The translations under genes were made by a program, and so were the position numbers. The notes beneath the pieces are model-generated. The model did not search any database, had not been told where the DNA came from, and was given only the letters and a program-made list of their open reading frames with translations. Source: Chenopodium formosanum (Eukaryota > Streptophyta > Magnoliopsida > Caryophyllales > Amaranthaceae). Taken from it: a DNA stretch of 64,000 bases. The DNA lies in contig CM044874.1 of assembly GCA_024500155.1 (NCBI GenBank), positions 67,752,795-67,816,794 on the forward strand. Direction: 5' to 3'. Within the stretch, counting starts at the first letter, position 1. Each line of letters begins with the position of its first letter. Positions 12,171 through 22,652 of this stretch are shown piece by piece.

Positions 12171-14632
12171 ATCTTGTACCTCATTACCCCAAACGCTTGC
12201 ATTGTCGCTAGATAAATTCCCTCATAAACTTCCTCTAAGGGATCCTTCGCAAGAACCTGTGGCAAGCTATCATCACAAATATCATCCATTATATCAATTG
12301 TATCAATGTAGCAACAATTTTCCTCTAACATAGGCCCTTTCAAAACCTTCCCTAAATTAAAGGTAACATTATCGTCACCTACAGAAAGGGTTAGTTTACC
12401 ATTTTTCACATCAATAATAGCTCCTGCAGTGTGGAGGAAAGGCCTACCTAATATAATGGGTATTTGTGTGTCCTCTGCCATATCTAAAACAACAAAATCA
12501 ACAGGAATAAAAAAATTTACCAACTCTGACAGGTACGTCCTCTAAAATACCTAAGGGGTATTTTACCGAACGATCTGCCATTTGCAAAGTTATATTAGTA
12601 ATTTTTAATTCTCCCATATTTAATTTAGCGCAGATAGATGATGGCATGACACTGACACTAGCACCCAAATCACACAGAGCTTTATCAATAAAAACATTCC
12701 CAATGTGACAAGGGATAGAAAAACTACCGGGATCCTTTAAATTAGGAGGGGATTTATTTTGCAAATAAGCGCTACACTCCTCTGTGAAAGCTACAGTTTT
12801 TACTTCATTAAAGGCCCTTTTCCTAGTCAGAATGTCTTTCATGAATTTAGCATAAGCAGGTACTTGAGTGATTAAATCAGTGAAAGGAACTGTTACCTGC
12901 AGGTTTTTCACAACCTCTAAAAACTTACCGAATTTTTTATCAAGCTTACTCTTCAGTTGTCTATTAGGGAATGGAAGCTTGATAACTGGGCTCTGCACAT
13001 CTCCTCCCTTATCCTGCGATGTACCCTGCACAGAAACATTAGTAGGGTTAGTATCTATTTGTAGCCCTGCAGGGCTAGCAGGATTACCGTTTGGTATAGA
13101 GGAATCTAGATCAGGAACTGGTCTATCTTCCTTTGGCATAGGAGGTCCATCATAATGTGAACCACTCCTTAGAGTGATTGCATTAGCATAATCTGTAGGA
13201 TGGATAGGTTGTGATGGTAGAGCTCCCTGCTGACGGGATTGTAGGGTAGATGAAAGTTGTGCAATTTGATTGTCCATGATTTTATTATGGGATAGGATAG
13301 AATCAATTTGCGCATCCCTACTCTCCATATGCTTTTGCATATTGGCAAGCATTGCTCTAATTTCTGTCATGGCAGGGTCAGAAGATGATGAGGGTGGTGC
13401 TTGGCTTTTCTGGCCGGCATTAGGATGATAATATTTTTGCTGTGGTGGTGTTTGCTGTTGTGGTTGTTGTGGAGGTGGAGGATTTTGTACATTGGTACTC
13501 CGGTATGAAAGATAAGGATGATTTTTATAATCGGCATTATAGGAGTTGGAATAGGGGTTATTTTGCCTATAGGTTTGAAAGACATTAACTTGTTCCATAG
13601 AGCTCTTACAATCTTGCTCCCAATGACCTACAATTCCACAATTTTCACAAAAAGCTTCATGGTTAGCAACAGCAGAAACATTAGCTACAGAGTTAGGAGC
13701 AGCAGTAAGATTATCTAATTTTTGACAAATAGATGTTAGTTGAGCTTGCAAAAAGGATACGGAATCGACATTATGTTTTCCTTTATTTGCAAACCCCCTC
13801 GGATTCCCATATTGGGAATTGTGTATTGCCATGTCTTTGATAACCTGTCCTGCATCATCCACATTTAAATTCATAAACCTCCCACTAGATGCCGAATCTA
13901 GTACTGATCTAGAAGAATTTCCAAGTCCATTATAAAATGCTTGGATTAATTGCCATTGTGCTAGATTGTGGTGGGGGCACTCTCTTTGTAGATCCTTGAA
14001 CCTCTCCCAAGCCTCATATAATGTTTCGTCGGCCTCTTCAGCAAAGTTTTGAATAGCACTCCTTAGCACCGCTGTTCTCTCTGCAGGATAATATATATTA
14101 TAGAAATTCAAAGCAAGAGTTTCCCAGTCAGTAATACCAAGTGCAGTTCTATTCAAACCATTAAACCATAATTTTGCTTTGCCACATAATGAAAAGGGAA
14201 AAAGAATCTCCCTGATTTGGTCTTGCGTGACCCCGGCTTGTCTAATGGTGTTACAATATTGGCAAAATCTGCGATGTGAAGATTGGGATCTTCACCCTTA
14301 GCTCCGCTGAACTGCTTCCTCTCTATCATAGTGATAAATTGGGGCTTGATCTCAAATTGAACTCCATCTAGAGACGGAGTGGGAGTAAGGTGCGGGAAAT
14401 TTGTGAGCTTCGGTTGCGAATAATCACTGAGTTTCTTCTGGGTCGTCATCTCTGATTCTGAATCTGAAGGAATATCTGTGTCACTAGAATCAGGGGGAGG
14501 ATCTCTTCGATCGTTGTCCTCCTCAGAACCCGCCAGAATTTGTCTATAGAGTCTCCTTTGCCTATGAAAAGAACGCTCGATCTCAAGATCAAAAGGGATG
14601 TCACCTGATCTGGAACACCTGGGCATAAACAA
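12149..14632 (-). pseudogene. Athila copy B gag and aspartic protease (frameshifted)
   Basis: The first block (14632-14153) starts MFMPRCSRSGDIPFD; the second (14156-12498) contains the retrotransposon gag core (ALGITDWETLALNFYNIYYP, then YEAWERFKDLQRECPHH), a CCHC zinc knuckle CENCGIVGHWEQDC at about 13655-13610, a Pro/Gln-rich stretch, and the protease active site CDLGASVSVM near 12660. A third block (12523-12149) has the protease flap end ILGRPFLHTAGA. Shifts at about 14155, 12510 (in an A/T run) and 12170 separate the blocks. An unbroken homologue would give a gag-pro of roughly 830 residues. Confidence 0.88.
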
Positions 14633-14744
14633 AGAACTAAAGACAAATATGAGATTTGCCTCAAAGAACTAATGTTCTCTGAGGCAAAAGGGGGGGATAA
14701 TCTAGACTACAAAAATATAATCAGAAAATAAAAATAAAACCGTT

Positions 14745-14762
14745 TCCCCGACAACGGCGCCA
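14745..14762 (-). other. Primer binding site, copy B
   Basis: The minus strand reads TGGCGCCGTTGTCGGGGA, complementary with one mismatch to the 3' end of plant tRNA-Asp. It lies five bases from the LTR end. Confidence 0.9.
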
Positions 14763-14767
14763 AATTT

Positions 14768-16166
14768 TGACAGGGTAAAGTCGTATCCCCTAATAAAAAA
14801 TAATTACCTAAATCACTAACTAAGGTAGATAGGGAAGTAGGGTCGAACTCCACAGGGAAACAGGTCTTTTTAATTAATTATTATACTCTAAATTATCTAA
14901 GTAACCAATATTTTTAAGTATGAATTCTATACTACGAAGAATAAGTTTAGGGAGAAAAGAATCAATAATAAGGAAACCTAGGGTCACAGGTTCACCAATA
15001 ATTAATATTCCGGGATAGAACGAAGTAATTAATAATTAACAATGCATAGATAACATGATCAACAGGCTCTCGCAATTTATTAATCAACATAGATCTAACA
15101 GGCTCTCGCAATTTACTAGACCTAAGTTCCTATCAAAAATAGCCTTTGATATTAAATCAACATCTGCTCGATTCATCAATTCAATATTGCTAAACATTCA
15201 CAATCAAATTACATCTGCTCGATTCATAATCTAATTGCAAAGAATTAAAACAATTCAATAGGAAATTATCATGCAATATCAACAATCAATAATAACAAAC
15301 TATCCCTTCATATTAATTATGGATCCCCAAAAACCCTAGAATGGAACTACTCACTAATCATCATAACTAAACCAATCAAGTAATTAACTAAAAGCATAAT
15401 CAAGAAAACAATTAAAATAGCTGAAATTAAAAAGGGAAGAAATTGTACCAAAAATAATCTGGAATTAAAGGGAGTATTAAGAACAAAAGTTTAGAGAGAA
15501 TTTTAGAGAGAGAGAAATACTAAGTAGAGAGAGAAAGTCTAAGAAAAGAGGTAAGTAATTATTCCGTACAAAAAACGTATATAATCCTCTCCTAAAACAA
15601 GAATTAAAACTAAACTTAATCAGGTCCTAAGAAAACACGCGCCCGATCGGGCGAAGGGCCGCCCGATCGGGCCCGCCTTTTTACAACGCCCTATACTGAC
15701 GTGTCGCGCCCGATCGAGCCTACGCTCATCCGATCGGGCGCGCTTCTTCCTTAAGGGTGCCTTTGCGCGCATCCGCCAGATCGGGCGTATGCTTGCCCGA
15801 TCGGGCCCGGTCTTCTTCTTTGAGGCTTGGACTTCGAGGTGGCTAGATTTCTCGGCCCAATCCATATTTCCTCTCGGGTCTCGAATACATGGTCCAAATG
15901 CCTCGTGATCCCAATTACCGAGCTCTTAATCACCAGCTCTCACCGATCTTGGGCTCCAAAAGTGGTCGTATCCTTCTAGCTTCCGTAGTCGATCCAATAA
16001 AACCCGGGAAAAAGCTCCAAGAGTGCAATTTCCTGTAAAATACAACTAAAACTACGAAAACACTAGAACACACAAATTAATAATAAAAGTAGCCCGAAAG
16101 AGCCAAAAACACTACTAATAACGACCAAGGGACGGGGATAAAACACTATATAAAATAGACATATCA
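14768..16166 (-). mobile_element. 5' LTR of Athila copy B
   Basis: Starts TGATATGTC and ends CCTGTCA on the minus strand. It is 1399 bp long and contains a palindrome cluster at 15636-15810. It abuts the non-autonomous element at 16167 with no spare sequence. Confidence 0.88.
15636..15810. repeat. GCCCGATCGGGC palindromes in the copy B 5' LTR
   Basis: Six copies or near-copies of the same palindrome found in the internal spacer, here inside the LTR. The 3' LTR has the same array at 4577-4730 less one 20-bp unit, and LTR C has a decayed version at 22111-22290. Confidence 0.85.
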
Positions 16167-17624
16167 GTTAATCAAATCAAATATAAAATTAACCTAATCA
16201 CGATACTAGCAATATTAAAATAAAATAAGAGTAATTAATTAGTTAATTACTCACATTCTGCGCGTTCCTTTAAATTGCTACATCATGAATAAACTGTTAG
16301 TAACTTCAATAAAAAAATATAAAGTAAATGAAAATTAAATTAAATAAAAAGTAGAGTTGATTTGGTCCAAACCCTCAGTTATTTGTACCTTTCACGCCTT
16401 GGTTTAAGGACGGAACCTCGGGTTAAGTATAGACTCCTTGGAGTGCTTAAGGGAATTATTATGGAAGAATAAGGAGGCTAGAATTTAGGTTAAAGAGGGA
16501 GAAGAGAATGATTTTTGGTATAAGGTGAGAGAGAATGATTATTGGTGCCTCGAACTGCAGAAAAGGGGGTCCTATTTATAGGGAAAATGTGATGAGGGAG
16601 CACACGGAACCCTAAAATGATAAAAACCCTAAAAAAGTATCCCGCGACACGGCAAAGTGCACCGTGAAACGGGAAATCCCACCGTCAAACGGGAAACTTT
16701 CCCGTGACACGGTACAAATTTGCGTGACACGGGAAATATTTAGGTTACGGGAAGTGAAAACGCGTTTAGGGATTACACGGAGAAAACACGGAGCAATCCC
16801 GTGGCACGGGATGTGCACCGTGACACGGGAAGAAATGCTGTGACACAGCATTGTCAACCGTGGCACAATGCAGTATGCCGTGTCACGGTGTAAAAAGTAC
16901 GCGGAAATTACACGGAATATCCCCGTGTCACGGAATGGGCACCGTGACACGGGTAATTGCACCATGGCACGGTGCAAAATCCCGTGACACGGGATAAAAT
17001 TGAGCAAAATTACAAAAATGGGCACCGTGTCACGGGAATAAGTCCCGTGACACGTCATCTTTTGTCGCGTCGCGGCATTTTTGCTGCTGTGCGATAAACT
17101 CAGTTTTTTACCCGTTTTTAAAATAATCATAACTTTTGATCCGTAACTCGGAATAAGGCATATAATATATCATTGGAAAGCTTATCAAGTATAATTTCCA
17201 ACCCAATTAGAATCAAGTCAAAATAATATGTATATTTTAAGATATTGTCGTTTTAGTGCAAGGATGTCGGTTTTAGGCCGAGTTTAGTGTTTTGCTCATA
17301 CCTTTTTTCGCTATAGCTCGGAATTGGGCTTATGATATATGGTTGGAAAGCTTATATAAATTCCTATCCAACAAAATAATAATTGGATCAAAATTTTATA
17401 TCCATAAAATCAGTTTCTCTCAGTTTTGCGATGTGGACACGAAAAGTGGAAAATAGGTTATGGTTTAGGGAAATGAGCTAGAAATTGGATTGGTTCATGA
17501 AATATATTGGATAGAACATGGATTTAAGCACTCCAAAGATTAAATACTCAACTCGACCAATAATGGCGGTGAAAGGTGTTCATCAACGGGTTTGGTTTTG
17601 GGGAGACATTTTTAGGTGTCTACA
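16167..17624 (-). mobile_element. 3' LTR of the non-autonomous element
   Basis: Matches 19358-20823 closely. It ends on the plus strand with GGTGTCTACA, that is, a minus-strand start TGTAGACACC. The cluster of CCGTGACACGG palindromes occupies 16640-17060. Its other end is slightly shorter than the partner LTR and is directly joined to Athila B. Confidence 0.8.
16640..17060. repeat. Cluster of CCGTGWCACGG palindromes (LTR copy 1)
   Basis: About fifteen copies or one-base variants of CCGTGACACGG / CCGTGTCACGG, mostly flanked by further C or G to give CCCGTGACACGGG, spaced 10-40 bp. The same cluster is at 19855-20245 in the other LTR. Confidence 0.85.
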
Positions 17625-17640
17625 GAAGCCCCCACTTTGA
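17625..17640 (-). other. Polypurine tract of the non-autonomous element
   Basis: The minus strand reads TCAAAGTGGGGGCTTC directly before the LTR start TGTAGACACC. Confidence 0.75.
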
Positions 17641-17849
17641 CTGAGTTTGTAGAAACGTCAGTTTTAAAAACGATAGTCAAAGTAGCCGATAGGGACGGAG
17701 AATGATTAAAGACGTTCTGCAATCCTAAATCATTCTGTATATGCTGATAACTGCAGAAAAATGTTAGTTCTACAGATAAAAGTGTAAAGGGATAGAATGC
17801 TTATCTAACACCAGTGTATTGGTGGCAAATGAGCTTGGTAGCTTCCTAT

Positions 17850-18260
17850 GCTTGAAGGAATCCACCGGATGACGTCTGTTGAAACGCTTTCCATGCTTGA
17901 GGAAAGCCGATTGAGGAGTTTGGTAGTTTTCTAAGCCTGAAGAAACCTACCGGATAATACTTTCCATGCTTCAGGAAAGTCGACGTATGAATTTGGTGTC
18001 ATTCTATGCTTGAAGAAATCCACCGATGATTCTTTACATGCTTGAGGAAAGCCGACTTGGCGGTTTTCTATACTTGAAGAAAAATCCACCGATAACACTT
18101 TCCAAGCTTGAGGAAAGCCGACTTGGCGGTTTTCTATACTTGAAGAAAAATCCACCGATAACGCTTTCCAAGCTTGAGGAAAGCCGACTTGGCGGTTTTC
18201 TATACTTGAAGAAAAATCCACCGATAACGCTTTCCAAGCCTGAGGAAAGCCGACAGATGA
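17850..18260. repeat. Minisatellite with two alternating hairpins
   Basis: Unit of about 60 bp, with the last three copies (about 18050-18250) nearly identical and more degenerate copies before them. Each unit contains CTTTCCAAGCTTGAGGAAAG (self-complementary arms) and a second imperfect stem, GGTTTTC...GAAAAATCC. Confidence 0.85.
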
Positions 18261-18309
18261 TGAGATTGCAAGTCTCTGTGTATCGAGAACCTTGCGCCGT
18301 GAAATGATG

Positions 18310-18440
18310 ATGGTTCGATTGTCCTCGAACGTGGGTTGTAGATGGTCCGCTTGTCTCCGGACGTGGGCTGTAGATGGTCCGCTTGTCCCCGGATGTGGGA
18401 TGTAGATGGTCCGCTTGTCCCCGGACGTGGGCTGTAATTG
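18310..18440. repeat. 36-bp tandem repeat with GTCCG hairpin
   Basis: Four copies of a unit with GATGGTCCGCTTGTCCCCGG followed by ACGTGGGCTGTA. The arms GTCCG and CGGAC pair across an 8-base loop. Confidence 0.8.
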
Positions 18441-18839
18441 AGACCTGCAAAAATAAATTTGTCAATGGACTCGTATATACTGTGATTGACTTGACCACTA
18501 ACTTAACCAAGTTTGACTTGATGTGTATGACTTGTGAGTGTGTGTGTGTGTGTGTGTATGTGTGTGTGCAGACACAAGCAAACGAAGATGCAAAAGCAAA
18601 AATTTTCCGTCAATTTTTGTCATGAGTGGAGGGTACCGACTTTCTCCCGAAAAAGAAAGATGTGAAAACTGAACTTTTATTTTCGAACTTCCCTCGATAA
18701 AAACTTGGAAAAAGTTTTTGAACTTCCCAAAAATAAAATAATGAAAAAGGAAAGAAGTTTTGAACTTCCTCCTTAAGCAAGGCGAAATGAAACGTATGGA
18801 TTGAATTGCTTGTCCTGAAAATAATGTATGCATGATGCA

Positions 18840-19115
18840 TGTTCTTAGGTAAGGAGGCTAAGGACAATTACATCATGTGACATGATAGATGAATGAACTT
18901 AAGTCATGGAGCTAAGCATCATATATGGTGTAAAGAAGCGATCTTGAACGTCACTTAGGTCTAGAAGCTAAGCACGTATAAAGATGAAGTGTTGCTTAGG
19001 TCAAGGAGCTAAGCACGATATGCTTTGTATAATTAAAAATCATTAATATATAAATGTTTCTTATCACATTATGCGATGCATGAAACAATGAACATTGCTC
19101 AGGTCAGGAAGCTAA
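18840..19115. repeat. Dispersed CTTAGG...CTAAG hairpin motif
   Basis: Five to six copies of a motif such as CTTAGGTCAAGGAGCTAAGC (variants with GTCTAGAAG or GTCAGGAAG in the loop), at irregular spacing of about 50 bp. Confidence 0.7.
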
Positions 19116-19357
19116 GCAAGTATACAATGTTTCTTCTAATGAATGTTGTCTTTAAATATGATGAAACATGCACAGTGTTGAAACAAGATTTCATGATAAA
19201 GGGCTCTTAAAGGGAAGGATGATTGATATGGATATGGATGTGTGAGTGAAGTGTGTGAATGTGATACTAAGGCTGGCTGCAAGGGTTATGGCGATGGAAA
19301 GAGATGTGAGAAGAGTTAAAGATGATGACTCTTCAGGCTGGGTAAGCTAATGTGATT

Positions 19358-20823
19358 TGGGTTCAAATCAAATATAAAATTAACCTAATCATGATACTAG
19401 CAATATTAAAATAAAATAAGAGTAATTAATTAGTTAATTACTCACATTCTGCGCGTTCCTTTAAATTGCTACATCATGAATAAACTGTTAGTAACTTCAA
19501 CAAAAAAATATAAAGTAAATGAAAATTAAATTAAATAAAAAGTAGAGTTGATTTGGTCCAAACCCTCAGTTATTTGTACCTTTCACGTCTTGGTTTAAGG
19601 ACGGAACCTCGGGTTAAGTATAGACTCCTTGGAGTGCTTAGGGGAATTATTATGGAAGAATAAGGAGGCTAGAAATTAGGTTAAAGAGGGAGAAGAGAAT
19701 GATTTTTGGTATAAGGTGAGAGAGAATGATTATTGGTGCCTCAAATTGCAGAAAGGGGGGTCCTAATTATAGGGAAAATGTGTTGAAGGAGCACACGGAA
19801 CCCTAAAATGATAAAAAAAAAAAAAAAAAAACCCCAAAAAAGTATCCCGCGATACGGCAAAGTGTACCGTGACACAGGAAATCCCACCGTCAGACGGGAA
19901 ACTTTCCCGTGACACGGTACAAATTTGCGTGACACGGGAAATATTTAGGTTACGGGAAGTGAACGTTTAGGGATTACGCGGAGAAAACACGGAGCAATCC
20001 CGTGGCACAGGATGTGCACCGTGACACGGGAAGAAATGTCGTGACACGGGATTGTCCACCGTGGCACAATGCAGTATGCCGTGTCACGGTGTAAAAAGTA
20101 CGCGGAAATTACACAGAATATCCCCGTGTCACGGAATGGACACCGTGACACGGGAAATTGCACCATGACACGGTGAAAAATCTCGTAAAACGGGAGAAAA
20201 TTGAGCAAAATTACAAAAATGGGCACCGTGTCGCGGGAATAAGTCCATGACACGTCAGCTTTTGCCGCGTCGCGGCATTTTTGCTGCTGCGCAGTAATTT
20301 CAGTTTTTTACCCGTTTTTAAAATAATTATAACTTTTGATCCGTAACTTGGAATAAAGAATATAATATATCATTGGAAATCTTATCAAGTCTACTTTCCA
20401 ATGCAATTAGAATCAAGTCAAAATAATATGTATATTTTAAGATATGGTTGTTTTAGTGCAAGGGTGTCGGTTTTAGGCCGAGTTTAGTGTTTTGCTCATA
20501 TCTTTTTCGTTATAGCTCGGAATTGTGATTATGGTATATGGTTGGAAAGCTTATTTAAAGACCTATCCAAAAAAATAATAATTGGATCAAAATTTTATAG
20601 CCATAAAATCAGTTTCTCTCAGTTTTGCGATGTGGACACGAAAAGTGGAAAATAGGTTATGGTTTAGGGAAATGAGCTAGAAATTGGATTGGTTAATGAA
20701 ATATATTGGATAGAACATGGATTTAAGCACTCCAAAGATTAAATACTCAACTCGACCAATAATGGCGGTGAAAGGTGTTCATCAACGGGTTTGGCTTTTG
20801 GGAGACATTTTTAGGTGTCTACT
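19358..20823 (-). mobile_element. 5' LTR of the non-autonomous element
   Basis: Partner of 16167-17624. The high-coordinate boundary is set by the switch to Athila gag at 20824; the terminal base differs from the partner (TCTACT against TCTACA). The palindrome cluster is at 19855-20245, including a run of A at about 19815. Confidence 0.75.
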
Positions 20824-21097
20824 GTACCCCATCAAGAGCCGGAGCGGGAGTAAGGTGTGGAAAATCTGTAAGCTTTGGCTGTGAATAATCACTGAGCTTC
20901 TTAGGTACCGCCATCTCTATTTTTGGATCTGAAGGTATCTCTGAATCGCTAGAATCAGTTGGAGGGTCTCGGCGATTATTATTATCACCAGAACCCGCCA
21001 GGATTTTCTTGTAAAAATTCTTTTGCCTATGGAAGGATCGTTCAATCTCATGATCGAATGGGATATAGCCTGATCTGGAACACCTGGGCATAAACAA
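20824..21097 (-). pseudogene. gag N-terminus of Athila copy C (interrupted)
   Basis: Begins MFMPRCSRSGYIPFD at 21097, parallel to copy B gag, and continues through LSDYSQPKLTDFPHLTP to about residue 91. There it runs into the non-autonomous element. The gag homology resumes, at a later point, in copy A at 4085. Confidence 0.85.
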
Positions 21098-21204
21098 AGA
21101 ACTAAAAGAAAATACGAGACATGCCTCAAAGAACTAACGTTCCCTGAGACAAGAAGAAATAATCAAGACTACAGAAAACAATCAAAAATAAAAATAAAAC
21201 TGTT

Positions 21205-21222
21205 TCCCCGGCAACGGCGCCA
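21205..21222 (-). other. Primer binding site, copy C
   Basis: The minus strand reads TGGCGCCGTTGCCGGGGA, an exact complement of the plant tRNA-Asp 3' end including CCA. Confidence 0.9.
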
Positions 21223-21227
21223 AATTT

Positions 21228-22652
21228 TGACAGGCTAAAGTCGTATCACCTAATCAAAAAAAATTCCTAAAACCACTAACTAAAATAGATAGGGAAGTAG
21301 GGTCGAATCCACAGGGAAACTGGTCTTTCTATTCCTAATTAATTAAAGCAATCTGAATTATTAAGTGACAAAATAATATATTGGTGAAAGGAAACTAAAC
21401 TACTAAGAGTAAAAGTAGAGAAGAATAAGAATAGAGAAAATCAATGAATAAAAGACCTAGGGCATAGGTTCACCAATAAATAACATTCCAGGGTAAAACA
21501 TAATAATCAATCATCAATGCATAAATTAATCAGATCATAAAGGGTTTTCACTACGTATTACAATCACAGAATTAATTTACCGGTATTAAATCTCATCTCT
21601 CGAATCTCGACTTAACCATTTATAAATTAACCTGCCTATTGAAACTAGACCTAAACATCAATTATCATCTCTCGAATCTCGAATCAATATTGTCAAACTC
21701 ATGCATAAAAGATCAGGCCTAATCTAGTCACAGAGCATTAAATCAATCAATAGGAAATTAATCTAGCATTAATAATCAACAACAATAAATTACCCCTTCA
21801 TATTATTTATGGATTCTCATAAACCCTAGAAAGGAAACTACTCAGACATAATTAAATATAAATTAAATAAAGCAATTAAAGGAAACATGATGAAAGAATT
21901 AAAGTAAATAACTGAGATTAAAGTAGAAGAAATCGTTACCAAAGTAATCAGAATTAAGGAGTTGAATTAAGAACAAAGTTGTATAGAGGGAGAGAGAAAG
22001 TCTAAGAGAAGAAGTTAAACCAAAAATATAATACTAAATCGTACTTAAACAACTCTAAAAACACTCCTAATTAGAAGCTAAGAATTTGGCGAAGGAGTCT
22101 CCCCAGAAACACGCGCCCGATTGGGCGAAGGGCCGCCTGATCTTGCCCGCCTTTTTCTTTGCGTTCTCCTCTAAGCAGCTGTGCCCGATCGAGCTAATGC
22201 TCACCCGATCGGGCGCGCCTTGGCCTTGTTATCAACACACAGTTGCGCGCCCGCCCAATCGAGCGAAGGCTTGCACGATCGGCCCCGATACCACCTCGTG
22301 GCTTGGACTTCGATTGGGCTTCGATTCTTTGGCCCAATCCGGATTTCCTCTTCGGTTCTTGAATACTTGGTCCAAATGCCCAGGTATCACATATATCGAG
22401 CCCTTAATCACCGGCTTGATGAATCTAACCGGTCCTGGGCTTCAAAAACGGTCGTGTTCCTCCAATGTCCGTAGTTGCTCTATGAAAACCCGGGAAAATG
22501 CTGCAAAAGTGCAATTTCCTACAAAACTCAAGCTAAACTACGAAAACACTAAAAAACACTAATTAGTAATTAAAGTGGCTCTAAAGAGCCAAAAACACAA
22601 CTAATTATGACCAAGGTACGAGGGTAAAATACTATATAAATTAGACACATCA
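21228..22652 (-). mobile_element. 5' LTR of Athila copy C
   Basis: Starts TGATGTGTC and ends CCTGTCA on the minus strand, 1425 bp. It is clearly diverged from the copy B LTRs, so C is the older insertion or a sister lineage. Decayed palindromes lie at 22111-22290. Confidence 0.85.

Larger units (their letters stand above)
4086..16166 (-). mobile_element. Athila-type Ty3/gypsy retrotransposon, copy B
   Basis: Order on the minus strand is 5' LTR (16166-14768), tRNA-Asp primer binding site, gag, protease, RT, RNase H, integrase, a GC-palindrome spacer, the ATHILA third ORF, a 1.5-kb tail with three polypurine tracts, and the truncated 3' LTR. The LTRs are nearly identical, so insertion was recent, yet gag-pol carries frameshifts and a stop. 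It could only move with proteins from another copy. No target duplication can be checked because the low-coordinate end is deleted. Confidence 0.9.
17641..19357 (-). other. Internal domain of the non-autonomous element
   Basis: No gag or pol motif in any frame. It is a series of short repeats, most able to fold on themselves: GGAAAGC-type hairpins at 17850-18260, GTCCG...CGGAC hairpins at 18310-18440, a TG microsatellite at 18537-18568, and CTTAGG...CTAAGC hairpins at 18840-19115. Confidence 0.75.
16167..20823 (-). mobile_element. Non-autonomous (LARD/TRIM-like) LTR retrotransposon rich in hairpin repeats
   Basis: Two direct repeats of about 1.46 kb (16167-17624 and 19358-20823) flank 1.73 kb without any gag or pol. 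On the minus strand the LTR begins TGTAGACACC, and a polypurine tract with GTGGGGGC precedes the low-coordinate LTR. That gives minus orientation. I could not recognise a primer binding site next to 19358. The low-coordinate end touches Athila B and the high end touches gag of Athila C, so target duplications are not visible. It must rely on proteins of another element. Confidence 0.8.

Noticed and set aside
17850..18440. CRISPR-like array in the hairpin minisatellites
   Set aside because: The repeats are contiguous tandem units without unique spacers of constant length, in a plant retroelement; no cas genes.
18026..18510. Repetitive protein-like frames over 17900-18500
   Set aside because: They are translations of the tandem repeat on both strands with no start context or family.
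19358..19372. GGGTTCAAATC as a tRNA T-arm or primer binding site
   Set aside because: It is on the wrong side and strand for a primer site and lacks the rest of a tRNA.
16612..20253. Cys/His/Arg-rich open frames in the non-autonomous LTRs
   Set aside because: They come from the CCGTGACACGG repeats, lie in non-coding LTR, and match no family.
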